Origin: Alphaproteobacteria bacterium
GTDB taxonomy: Bacteria; Pseudomonadota; Alphaproteobacteria; UBA11136
Length of the DNA: 32,486 nt
Assembly (NCBI GenBank): GCA_030739855.1
Contig: JASLYJ010000015.1
Location: 1-32,486, forward strand
Reading direction: 5' to 3'
Shown here: one piece after another, positions 1 through 6,614 of the stretch
Layout of the letters: each line of letters begins with the position of its first letter
Position numbering within the stretch: the stretch's first letter is position 1
Program-made: the position numbers and the translations under genes
The notes under the pieces: generated by a model
What the model was told of the DNA's origin: nothing
The model's input: only the letters and a program-made list of their open reading frames with translations
Databases searched by the model: none

Positions 1-695
1 CCTTCAAGCATCTGGTGGATTACAGGGGCATCGGCGACCATATCCTGCGCGACCGCGCGCGGGTGCATCAGACTATCATCCCCAAGGGCCTGTTCGGGGC
101 GCTGGCCGAAACTCCCTACCGGTTCAATTTGGAACGCGCCCGGAAACTGCTGCAAGAGGCCGGACATGAAGGCGGCTTCGCCATCACCATGGATGCCAGC
201 CACGGATCGCTCATCACTGAAGTGGCTCAGGCCCTGCAATCGGACTTCGCCAGCGCTGGCATCGAGCTGGAAATCATCCCCGGTGATGAGAAACAGGTGC
301 TGACCAAATACCGCGTCCGCAACCACGATATCTTCATCGGCGAATGGGGGGTGGATTATCAGGACCCCCACAGCAACGCCGACGCTTATGCGTCGAACCC
401 CGATAATTCCGATGACGCCCGTTTCCGTACCCTGGCCTGGCGCAACGCCTGGGCCATCCCCGTGCTCAGCGAACTCACGGCTTCGGCCATTCTCGCCCGC
501 GACCAGGGCCAACGCGCTGCCCTTTACGAGGAAATCCAGCGCCGGGTGCTAGTGGCCTCGCCCTTCGTAGTCATGTTCCAGAGTGTGGATTTGATCGTCG
601 AGCGCGGTTACGTATCTGGTCTGGTCTGGGGGCCGGGCTTCGACAGCAATTTCTACCGGGACGCGGTAAAACGCTCCCGTTTGGGCAAGAGGTGA
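1..695 (+). CDS. ABC transporter substrate-binding protein, C-terminal part (SBP_bac_5 family), cut by window edge
   Basis: This is the 3' part of a periplasmic solute-binding protein of the dipeptide/oligopeptide/nickel class (SBP_bac_5). The reading frame is open from base 3; the GTG at 15 is an internal valine, so the true start lies left of the window. The visible residues follow the family's C-terminal lobe: an early segment with HQTIIPKG, then the ARKLLQEAG helix, a long alpha/beta part, and the conserved aromatic end. The stop is 4 bases before the next permease gene, so it belongs to the importer operon that follows. The protein would capture the substrate in the periplasm and deliver it to the permeases. 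The substrate (peptide, nickel chelate or other) cannot be told from this fragment. The family assignment is firm and the specificity is unknown. Confidence 0.9.
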   Translation, partial: FKHLVDYRGIGDHILRDRARVHQTIIPKGLFGALAETPYRFNLERARKLLQEAGHEGGFAITMDASHGSLITEVAQALQSDFASAGIELEIIPGDEKQVLTKYRVRNHDIFIGEWGVDYQDPHSNADAYASNPDNSDDARFRTLAWRNAWAIPVLSELTASAILARDQGQRAALYEEIQRRVLVASPFVVMFQSVDLIVERGYVSGLVWGPGFDSNFYRDAVKRSRLGKR

Positions 696-699
696 GCCC

Positions 700-1713
700 A
701 TGATGGCAACCCTGCGCAGCCTTTCGGGTCTTCTTTTTTCAGTGTCCCTGACATTGCTGGGGCTTATCGCCGTCACCTTTTTCATCGGACGGGTGGTGCC
801 TATTGACCCGGTTCTGGCGGTTGTGGGCGACCGTGCCGGCGCCGAGGTGGTGGAACGGGTGCGCGTGGAGATGGGGCTGCACCTGCCGCTCTACCAGCAG
901 TTCTGGGATTATCTCAGCCAGGTGCTGCGTGGCGATTTCGGGAACTCGGTGCTGACCGCTAACCCAGTGGCCGAGGACATCCGGCGGCTGTTCCCGGCGA
1001 CCCTGGAACTGGCCACGGCGGCCACCATCGTCGGCGTGGTTGTGGGTGTGCCTTTAGGCGTAGCGGCGGCAGTATGGCGCGGGCGCTGGCCAGATCACGT
1101 GATCCGTGTGGTGAGCTTGGTGGGCTATTCGATGCCAGTGTTCTGGCTCGCCTTGGTGGGGCTTCTGGTTTTCTATGCCGAGCTCGGCTTGGTGGTGGGG
1201 CCGGGACGAATTGATATCTACATGGAGGAAACGGTGCCCTTCGTCAGCGGCGTGATCCTTCTCGATAGCCTGTTGGCGGGTGACCGAGAGGTGTTCTGGA
1301 GCGCTCTCTCCCATCTGTTGTTGCCGGCGGCCATCCTCGGCTATTTCTCACTCGCTTATATTGCCCGCATGACCCGCGGCTTCATGATCGAACAGTTAGG
1401 AGAGGAATATATCATCACCGCCCGGGCCAAGGGCTTGAGCCCAGCGCGGGTGGTCTGGGGCCATGCCCTGAGCAATGTCCGGGTACAGCTTATTACCGTG
1501 ATCGCGCTCGCCTATGCCGGGCTGCTCGAAGGCTCGGTGCTGACCGAGACGGTATTCTCCTGGCCCGGGCTTGGACGCTATATCACCGGGTCGCTGCTTA
1601 ACGCTGACATGAACGCAGTGCTGGGGGGCACCCTGGTGGTGGGGGCGGTATTCGTGGGCGTCAATTTGCTCACCGACCTACTCTATCATTTTCTCGACCC
1701 CAGGGTACGGTGA
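700..1713 (+). CDS. ABC transporter permease, DppB/OppB type
   Basis: Inner-membrane permease of a peptide/nickel-type ABC importer, 337 residues, the usual size for DppB-like proteins. A first transmembrane helix spans about residues 9-31. It is followed by the periplasmic segment with the typical GDFGNSV stretch, and then five further hydrophobic segments. The cytoplasmic EAA loop that docks the ATPase is visible near residues 236-260 (ITARAKGLSPARVVWGHALS). Two ATGs lie in tandem at 700 and 703; the first is used here. The gene starts 4 bases after the binding-protein stop. Its end overlaps the possible GTG start of the second permease, which implies coupled translation. It pairs with the next gene to form the channel. 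Confidence 0.93.
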   Translation: MMATLRSLSGLLFSVSLTLLGLIAVTFFIGRVVPIDPVLAVVGDRAGAEVVERVRVEMGLHLPLYQQFWDYLSQVLRGDFGNSVLTANPVAEDIRRLFPATLELATAATIVGVVVGVPLGVAAAVWRGRWPDHVIRVVSLVGYSMPVFWLALVGLLVFYAELGLVVGPGRIDIYMEETVPFVSGVILLDSLLAGDREVFWSALSHLLLPAAILGYFSLAYIARMTRGFMIEQLGEEYIITARAKGLSPARVVWGHALSNVRVQLITVIALAYAGLLEGSVLTETVFSWPGLGRYITGSLLNADMNAVLGGTLVVGAVFVGVNLLTDLLYHFLDPRVR

Positions 1714-1724
1714 GGGGGACGGGA

Positions 1725-2627
1725 ATGACGGTGAGCGCACAGGAAATCCTCACCCTTCCAGCTTCACGTACGGGCGCCGGACTGGCCCGGTTGTGCCGGG
1801 TTTGGCGGGAACTGGCCACCAATCCCCTGACCCTGGTCGGGATCATGGTCATCGCTGGGCTGTTGGTGATGGCTGTGGCCGCGCCGGGGATGACCTCTTA
1901 CGATCCCCTGGCCCAAGACCTCTCGCAAAGGCTGTTGCCACCGAGTAATGCCCATTGGTGTGGCACCGATGAGTTGGGGCGGGACATCTTCGCGCGCATC
2001 CTCTATGGAGCCCGCATCACCCTGCGCATCGTCTTGCTGGTGCTGGCGGTGGTGGCGCCGGCGGGGCTGTTGGTGGGGTGCTCGGCAGGCTATCTGGGAG
2101 GCTGGGTGGACGCGATGCTGATGCGGATTACCGATATTTTCCTCGCTTTTCCCAAGCTGATTCTGGCGCTGGCGCTGGTGGCGGCGCTGGGTCCGGGACT
2201 CGACAACGCGGTCATCGCCATCGCCTTGACCGCTTGGCCGCCGTTTGCCCGTATCGTCCGCGCCCGCACCGTCTCTTTGCGCGAGGCGGAATTCGTTCAG
2301 GCGGCGCGGCTGATGGGGGCGGGGCGAACCCGTATCATCGCCACCCATATCGTGCCTTTGTGTCTACCACCTCTGGTGGTGCGTATGACCCTGGAGATGT
2401 CGGGGATCATTCTCACCGCCGCTGGCCTCGGGTTTCTCGGCCTCGGCGCACAGCCGCCGCTGCCCGAATGGGGGGCCATGATTTCTACCGGGCGAGCTTT
2501 TCTTCTTGACCAGTGGTGGGTGGCCACTATGCCGGGGATCGCTATTTTCGTGGTCAGCCTCGGCTTTAATCTCTTTGGTGACGGCCTGCGCGACGTTCTC
2601 GATCCGAAAACGGAGACCCGCGTATGA
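1725..2627 (+). CDS. ABC transporter permease, DppC/OppC type
   Basis: Second permease subunit of the importer, about 300 residues. It has the OppC-type N-terminal helix (roughly residues 30-50, after NPLTLVGIMV), the HWCGTDELGRDIFARILYG motif that marks this subfamily, and an EAA loop (AEFVQAARLMGAGRTRII). I place the start at ATG 1725 because a GAGGGGG Shine-Dalgarno lies 6 bases before it. An in-frame GTG at 1710, overlapping the previous stop, would add five residues and is the alternative. The stop overlaps the ATPase start (ATGA, 2624-2627). It forms the membrane channel with the upstream DppB-like protein. Confidence 0.93.
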   Translation: MTVSAQEILTLPASRTGAGLARLCRVWRELATNPLTLVGIMVIAGLLVMAVAAPGMTSYDPLAQDLSQRLLPPSNAHWCGTDELGRDIFARILYGARITLRIVLLVLAVVAPAGLLVGCSAGYLGGWVDAMLMRITDIFLAFPKLILALALVAALGPGLDNAVIAIALTAWPPFARIVRARTVSLREAEFVQAARLMGAGRTRIIATHIVPLCLPPLVVRMTLEMSGIILTAAGLGFLGLGAQPPLPEWGAMISTGRAFLLDQWWVATMPGIAIFVVSLGFNLFGDGLRDVLDPKTETRV

Positions 2628-3490
2628 GGAAAAAGAAAAAACCGCCCCTGCTCGCAGTGGACGGTCTGCACGTGTCCTATCCGGCGCACAGCCGGAGAGG
2701 GGAGGTGGCGGCCGTGCGCGGCGTGTCCTTCACCATGGACCGCGAAAAAGTGGGGATTGTCGGCGAATCGGGATCGGGAAAGTCTTCCCTTGCCCGCGCC
2801 GTGCTGGGCCTGTTGCCGCCCTCGGCCCAGGTGTGGGCGAAACGCCTGTCCTTTGACCGGGACGACCTGTTGAGACGGAACGAAAGGAGCATGCGCGCCC
2901 TGCGCGGAAAGCGCCTGGGATTCATCCCCCAGGATGCCCGTATCGCCCTCAATCCGGTGATGACCGTAGGGACGCAGATCGCCGAAGCATGTTCCGGCAT
3001 GTCCCGACGGGTGGCGCGGGCGCGGGGGCTGGAGATGCTGGAGGCGGTGCGCATGGATGACCCGGAACGGGTCTGGGGCGCCTATCCTCATCAGCTTTCC
3101 GGAGGCATGTGCCAGCGTGCCATGATCGCCATGACTTTGTTGCCCGGCCCTGACCTGTTGATCGCCGACGAGCCGAGCTCGGCGCTGGACGTGCGGGTGC
3201 GGGGGAAGATTCTGAAGCTCATGGAGGAGATGGCGCGGGAGCGCGGCATGGGGTTTCTCTTCATCAGCCACGATATAGACCTGGTGGGGGCATTCTGTGA
3301 CCGCATCCTGGTCATGTATGGCGGCCGTATCCTCGAAAGCCTTGCCGCCAAGGACCTGGCCCAGGCCCGTCATCCCTATACTCGTGGCCTGATGGCCTGT
3401 GCGCCGCGTCTTAGGGAAGGGCGGAAAGGGGCGCTGCCGATGTTGGAGCGGGATCCCGTCTGGCTTGGCGAAGGGGAGGCTTCCCCATGA
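2624..3490 (+). CDS. ABC transporter ATP-binding protein, DppD/OppD type
   Basis: First ATPase of the importer, 288 residues. Visible motifs are Walker A (GESGSGKSS, residues 47-55), a Q-loop (FIPQDARIALNP), the signature LSGGMCQRA, Walker B with DEPSSALD (S where many relatives have T), and the H-loop SHD. The end carries the HPYTRGL motif shared by peptide/nickel ATPases. It is shorter than classic DppD/OppD (about 325-335) and closer to NikD in size. It overlaps its neighbours on both sides by ATGA, a sign of translational coupling. It drives uptake as a heterodimer with the next gene. Confidence 0.93.
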   Translation: MRKKKKPPLLAVDGLHVSYPAHSRRGEVAAVRGVSFTMDREKVGIVGESGSGKSSLARAVLGLLPPSAQVWAKRLSFDRDDLLRRNERSMRALRGKRLGFIPQDARIALNPVMTVGTQIAEACSGMSRRVARARGLEMLEAVRMDDPERVWGAYPHQLSGGMCQRAMIAMTLLPGPDLLIADEPSSALDVRVRGKILKLMEEMARERGMGFLFISHDIDLVGAFCDRILVMYGGRILESLAAKDLAQARHPYTRGLMACAPRLREGRKGALPMLERDPVWLGEGEASP

Positions 3491-4266
3491 GCATCAAGAG
3501 GCCATTGCTGGAAATTCGCGGCATCGATCTGACCTATCCCGGCAACGGGGCCGGGCGCTCCACCCCGCACCATGTTCTGCGCCGTGTTTCCCTTAGTGTG
3601 GAGGAAGGCGACTCCTTCGGCATCGTCGGCGAATCGGGGTCGGGGAAGTCCACCCTGCTGCGCACCGTATGCGGTCTGACGGGACCGGAGCGCGGCAAAA
3701 TTCTTCTCAAGAATAAATCAATTAAATCGTTTAGTAACAATCAATTATCTAGAATTATTCAGATGGTATTTCAGGACCCCTACGGGTCTCTCAGCCCCCA
3801 TTACACGGTGGACCGGGTGCTGGGCGAACCGCTGGCGATTCATGGCGTGGGAAAGGAGCCGGCGCGTATGGATAAGGCGCTCGAAGATGTGGGGCTGGGG
3901 CCTGAATTCCGCTTCGCCTATCCCCATCAGCTTTCCGGAGGCCAGCGCCAGCGCGTGGCCATTGCCCGGGCCCTGATGCTGTCCCCCCGCTTGCTCCTTC
4001 TCGACGAACCGACCTCGGCCCTGGACGTCTCGGTGCAGGCGGAAATCCTCAACCTTCTCGCCCGGCTGCGCCAGGAACAGAAGCTTTCCTACATACTGGT
4101 GAGTCATGATCTAGCAGTGGTGGCCCATATGTGCGACCGGGTGGCGGTGATGAAGCAAGGCGAGATCGTGGAGGAATTGACCAAAGCGGCGCTGCGCAAG
4201 GGAAGGGCAGACCACCCTTACACGCGGGAACTTCTCGCCGCCGTTTTGCCCGCAACCCGCGTTTAG
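3487..4266 (+). CDS. ABC transporter ATP-binding protein, DppF/OppF (NikE-sized)
   Basis: Second ATPase of the importer, 259 residues, again NikE-sized rather than DppF-sized. It has Walker A (GESGSGKST), Q-loop QMVFQDPYGSLSP, signature LSGGQRQRVAIARAL, Walker B LLLLDEPTSALD, the H-loop SHD, and a terminal HPYTRELLAAV. The start overlaps the upstream ATPase by ATGA. Something is odd in the middle. Bases about 3700-3770 are strongly AT-rich and use codons such as AAT, TTA, AGA and ATT, while the rest of the gene is GC-rich. This patch encodes the segment between Walker A and the Q-loop. The frame is intact and the family motifs continue on both sides, so the enzyme is probably functional. Confidence 0.93.
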   Translation: MSIKRPLLEIRGIDLTYPGNGAGRSTPHHVLRRVSLSVEEGDSFGIVGESGSGKSTLLRTVCGLTGPERGKILLKNKSIKSFSNNQLSRIIQMVFQDPYGSLSPHYTVDRVLGEPLAIHGVGKEPARMDKALEDVGLGPEFRFAYPHQLSGGQRQRVAIARALMLSPRLLLLDEPTSALDVSVQAEILNLLARLRQEQKLSYILVSHDLAVVAHMCDRVAVMKQGEIVEELTKAALRKGRADHPYTRELLAAVLPATRV

Positions 4267-4283
4267 GCCCATCGCCGGCGGGG

Positions 4284-4472
4284 ATTCTGGAAACGCTGAT
4301 TAACACCCACCATGAAGCACTGCGTCGCATCTGTGGCGGGGAGAGGGAGAACCCGGTCGAGAAGGCGAAGGAAGTGAACCATAACGACCCCGAACTGATC
4401 ATACTCGAGGCCCTGTTGGGTTGCGAGCCGCCCTTCGGCAGCGATGACGCGGGCGGCATCTACGGCCCTTAG
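4284..4472 (+). CDS. coding-looking short frame without a clear start codon
   Basis: Between the last ATPase gene and the convergent nudix gene, one plus frame is open to a TAG at 4470-4472. From about 4284 it reads like protein, with GC-rich third positions and few rare codons (62 residues, with the segment ETLINTHHEALRRICGGE and the end DDAGGIYGP). It overlaps nothing on its strand after 4266. There is no ATG, GTG or TTG in this frame after the ATPase stop; only ATT 4284 or CTG 4287 could begin it. It may be the tail of a gene that has lost its start, a non-canonical start, or chance. I do not recognise the sequence and propose no function. Confidence 0.25.
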   Translation: MLETLINTHHEALRRICGGERENPVEKAKEVNHNDPELIILEALLGCEPPFGSDDAGGIYGP

Positions 4473-4477
4473 GGGCT

Positions 4478-5077
4478 TTAGCGCCATTCCTGGCGCAAGC
4501 GGGCACGGTTTAGCGCTAGCCATTGCAGGGAAATGAGCGCTGCGGAGTTGGCGATTTCGCCCGATTTGGTCATGGCTAGGGCCTTGGTGAAGGGCAGGGT
4601 CATGACGCGGATATCCTCGTCCTCGTCGTCACAGCCGTAGATGCCGCCGGCGTTGGCGGCGCTGACCCGTCCGCAGAACAGGTTAACCGTCTCCGAGGTG
4701 CCGCCGGCGCTGGGCAGATAGGTGCTGATGTGAATGAGGTCGCTTACCTTGCAGCCCGCCTCTTCCATAGTTTCACGGCGCACCACGTCTTCCGGGCTTT
4801 CGCCTTCCTCGATAATGCCGGCGACGATTTCGATCAGCCACGGATCGTGTCCCGCCACATGGGCGCCAATGCGAAATTGTTCGATCAACACCACCGTATC
4901 GAGCGCGGGGTCATAGGGTAGGAGAGCAGCAGCATGGCCGCGCTCGAAGACCTCGCGGGTAATTTCGCGGCTCCACCCCCCAGCGAAGAGTTTGTGGCGC
5001 AGGCGGTATTTGATGATCCGGAAATAGCCCTTGAAGACCTCGATGGTTTCAAGAATTTCCAAACCTTTTTTGTTCAT
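4478..5077 (-). CDS. nudF: ADP-ribose pyrophosphatase, NudF-type Nudix hydrolase
   Basis: Nudix hydrolase that splits ADP-ribose into AMP and ribose 5-phosphate, a cytoplasmic housecleaning reaction. The Nudix box is complete at residues 87-109 (G-x5-E-x7-RE-x2-EE-x-G). The flanking sequence, including FERGHAAALLPYDP and VVLIEQFRIGA, matches the NudF/TrgB subfamily closely. I choose ATG 5077 (199 residues, near the family's usual 200-210), with a GAGG 10 bases upstream; a longer form from 5128 is possible but adds an unlikely N-terminus. It converges on the ABC operon, with 5 bases from the TAG at 4472. It is divergent from the propeller lipoprotein, with 73 bases between starts. Confidence 0.9.
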   Translation of the reverse strand: MNKKGLEILETIEVFKGYFRIIKYRLRHKLFAGGWSREITREVFERGHAAALLPYDPALDTVVLIEQFRIGAHVAGHDPWLIEIVAGIIEEGESPEDVVRRETMEEAGCKVSDLIHISTYLPSAGGTSETVNLFCGRVSAANAGGIYGCDDEDEDIRVMTLPFTKALAMTKSGEIANSAALISLQWLALNRARLRQEWR

Positions 5078-5130
5078 GGCTCGCCTCGGGGGGGAATGAT
5101 GGGTTAGATTCTCGCAAAACCCGTCCATTT

Positions 5131-5153
5131 AAGGAGATGATATCTCCGCTATG
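5131..5153 (+). promoter_or_regulatory. Shine-Dalgarno buried in a hairpin before the propeller lipoprotein start
   Basis: The ribosome binding site AAGGAG (5131-5136) lies inside a perfect 6-bp inverted repeat: GGAGAT at 5133-5138, loop GAT, ATCTCC at 5142-5147. The ATG follows at 5151. In the mRNA this stem would cover most of the Shine-Dalgarno just ahead of the start codon, so translation could depend on melting or on a factor. The pairing is seen directly; a regulatory role is inference. Confidence 0.4.
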
Positions 5154-6044
5154 TCAAATAAGTTCCGCTTTTTCCTCCCTTTTCTCGCCTGTTTTCCCTT
5201 ACTCGGTGGCTGCGACAGCAGCGATGCTGGGGGCGGCGTGCCCATCGTCACTGAAGCCTGGCGTCTGGATGGTTTCGAGCAGCCCGAATCTGTAGTCTAC
5301 GAACCCATTACCGAGATCTTCTACGTTTCTAATATCAACGGAAATCCTACGGAAAAAGATGGCAACGGTTATATCTCCACGGTGACGAAAAACGGCGTGC
5401 TGTTAGAGCGCAAATGGCTGGATGGCTTAAACGCGCCTAAGGGTATGATGGTGGCCGGAGGCACGCTTTTAGTAACCGATATTGACGAGCTTTTGGCCAT
5501 TAACCTGGGCGACCGCGCCATCACCAGGTTTGCCGCGCCGGAATCGCTGTTTCTCAACGATGTAACCATTGATTCCAAGGGCCGAGTCTACGTCTCAGAC
5601 ACGATGGATGACGCCATTTATCGCCTCGAAGAGGGACGTTTCGATATGTGGCTTAAATCGGCAGGACTGGAAGCCCCTAACGGGCTTCTGGCCGAACCTT
5701 CGCGACTTGTGGTGGGGGCCTGGGGGGTGATGACGGAGGGGCTCGCCACCGACACGCCGGGCCACCTCAAGACGGTTTCCCTTGCCGATAAGAGCCTATC
5801 CTCGCTGGGAAGCGGCGATCCCATCGGCAATCTCGACGGGGTGGAGGCCGACGTCTTCGGCCGTTATCTCGCTACCGACTGGATGGCGGGGAAGCTCTAC
5901 CGTATTTCATCCGGGGGTGAGGCCACGCTTCTTCTGAGGTTGAACCAGGGCAGCGCCGACCTTGAATTTCTTCCCGGGGAAAACCTAGTGGTGATCCCCA
6001 TGATGATAGAGGGTCATGTGGTGGCCTACAAACTGGGGGTTTGA
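5151..6044 (+). CDS. SMP-30/gluconolactonase-like beta-propeller lipoprotein
   Basis: Predicted lipoprotein of 297 residues. A type II signal peptide with lipobox LGGC places the lipidated cysteine at residue 21, so the mature protein is anchored in a membrane and faces the periplasm. The rest repeats propeller-type blade motifs, such as PESVVYEPITEIFYVSN, NAPKGMMVAGGTLLVTD, NDVTIDSKGRVYVSD and APNGLLAEPSRLVVG. This pattern resembles SMP-30/gluconolactonase and strictosidine-synthase-like folds. It stands alone between divergent and convergent neighbours. No enzymatic residues can be assigned with confidence, so sugar-lactone hydrolysis is only one possibility; a binding or scaffolding role is equally possible. 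Confidence 0.7.
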   Translation: MSNKFRFFLPFLACFPLLGGCDSSDAGGGVPIVTEAWRLDGFEQPESVVYEPITEIFYVSNINGNPTEKDGNGYISTVTKNGVLLERKWLDGLNAPKGMMVAGGTLLVTDIDELLAINLGDRAITRFAAPESLFLNDVTIDSKGRVYVSDTMDDAIYRLEEGRFDMWLKSAGLEAPNGLLAEPSRLVVGAWGVMTEGLATDTPGHLKTVSLADKSLSSLGSGDPIGNLDGVEADVFGRYLATDWMAGKLYRISSGGEATLLLRLNQGSADLEFLPGENLVVIPMMIEGHVVAYKLGV

Positions 6045-6087
6045 ACGCCAACCACTCTTCGCTGATCCGCTAACAGCGTCTATCCCG

Positions 6088-6137
6088 CCTGTACGCTTTT
6101 CTCGCGTAGTATTGACACCATTCGAGGTCATCTGACC
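6088..6137. repeat. 50-bp direct repeat, copy 1 (period 96)
   Basis: This 50-base block recurs 96 bases later with two mismatches. The period is exactly 32 codons, and both copies fall in the same minus-strand frame, where they encode the second repeat unit core (SDDLEWCQYYARKAYR) of the small exported protein. It is therefore best read as an internal gene duplication, not as a CRISPR or a promoter repeat. Confidence 0.85.
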
Positions 6138-6183
6138 GAGCTGCTTTCTTTGCATATCTCTCTCCATCACCCCCCTCAAACCT

Positions 6184-6233
6184 CCTGTACGCTTTTCTCG
6201 CGTAATATTGACACCATTCGAAGTCATCTGACC
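6184..6233. repeat. 50-bp direct repeat, copy 2 (period 96)
   Basis: Second copy of the block, differing from the first at two positions. On the minus strand it encodes the first repeat unit core (SDDFEWCQYYARKAYR). The 46 bases between copies encode the less conserved linker (FEGGDGERYAKKA), as expected for protein-level repeats rather than spacers. Confidence 0.85.
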
Positions 6234-6327
6234 TATATGCCTTTTTCACATATCGGCACCCTGCATAGGATGGAGTTGCAATTGAAATAGCAACAATGAA
6301 GGCAATGAAAAAACTAACTTTTCTTAT

Positions 6328-6606
6328 TTTTTTTACCTCACATAAAAAGTGTCTTTTGTCTCATCTATCCTTTTCCCCGGGAATCGGGTTGACCCTCTCT
6401 TCGAACTCAGCAAATGTCGCCGGTCCGTCAACTTGCCCCTTTCACGTTAGCCATAATTGATTCCGCCTGTCTAGCTTACTCCAGTTCCACGGCTAAATCC
6501 TCTGCCCTTAGATGGCATCACCTACTCTAAGAGCTTTAAGAACTCTAAGAACTTACCGTCACGCCAGATGCCCTTCATAAGTCTCCCATCGGGAAAGGTC
6601 ATGGGG
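6328..6606 (-). other. gene-poor stretch with short degenerate coding remnants
   Basis: No intact gene longer than about 30 codons is visible here. Two short minus-strand frames look protein-like. One is the MORN-like piece at 6522-6614, listed separately. The other is a 26-residue piece ending at the TGA at 6361-6363 (with GPATFAEFEERVNPIPGEK), cut by a stop at 6442-6444. Both could be debris of older genes. An A-rich tract and the Shine-Dalgarno of the small repeat protein lie at the low-coordinate end. Confidence 0.4.
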
Positions 6607-6614
6607 TCAATCAT
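6522..6614 (-). pseudogene. MORN-repeat-like fragment
   Basis: A 30-codon minus-strand frame from ATG 6614 to TAG 6522-6524. It contains MTFPDGRLMKGIWRDGKF, which follows the MORN pattern (tyPDG-x3-x-G-x-W-x-dGkf). The ATG overlaps the stop of the IalB-like gene by 8 bases (ATGATTGA), so it could be co-translated, but a single repeat is too short for a normal MORN protein. A remnant of a longer MORN gene is the simplest reading. The end is compositionally odd, with three near-copies of the hexamer TTCTTA/CTCTTA in a row. Confidence 0.35.

Larger units (their letters stand above)
6070..6327 (-). pseudogene. small exported repeat protein with two 32-residue repeats; start codon reads ATA
   Basis: On the minus strand an 85-codon frame runs from ATA at 6327 to TAG at 6070-6072. 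The first 22 residues look exactly like a signal peptide: basic RKV, a hydrophobic core, and TPSYA before the mature part. The mature part is two head-to-tail repeats of 32 residues, sharing RSDD(F/L)EWCQYYARKAYRR, rich in Arg, Tyr and Lys with paired cysteines. A GAGG Shine-Dalgarno (6336-6339) stands 8 bases before the ATA, ideal spacing for a start there. No ATG, GTG or TTG occurs in frame upstream before a TGA. Either ATA is used as a rare start, or a one-base change has silenced the gene. The family is not recognised. It is filed as a pseudogene only because of the start. Confidence 0.5.

Noticed and set aside
2297-3373. Long minus-strand ORF of 358 codons across the importer genes
   Set aside because: It is antisense to a permease and an ATPase with full family motifs, and is His/Arg/Pro-rich without any recognisable domain.
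4481-4496. GCGCC/GGCGC hairpin at the nudF end as a shared terminator for the convergent genes
   Set aside because: It lies within the nudF coding end and has no T-run on either strand.
4263-4523. Minus-strand ORF of 86 codons overlapping the nudF end
   Set aside because: It overlaps the true nudF 3' end and has poor codon quality compared with the plus frame at 4284-4472.
5985-6227. Minus-strand ORF starting MTSNGVN with a repeated MTSNGVN(I/T)TREKRTGG peptide
   Set aside because: It lies in another frame of the 96-bp duplication. The frame with a signal peptide, Shine-Dalgarno and balanced repeat (6070-6327) explains the repeat better, and this one runs back into the propeller gene's 3' end.
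6088-6233. Two repeats with a 46-base spacer as a mini-CRISPR
   Set aside because: The copies and the 'spacer' share one protein frame with a 32-codon period, the repeat is longer than usual CRISPR repeats, and no cas genes or further units are present.
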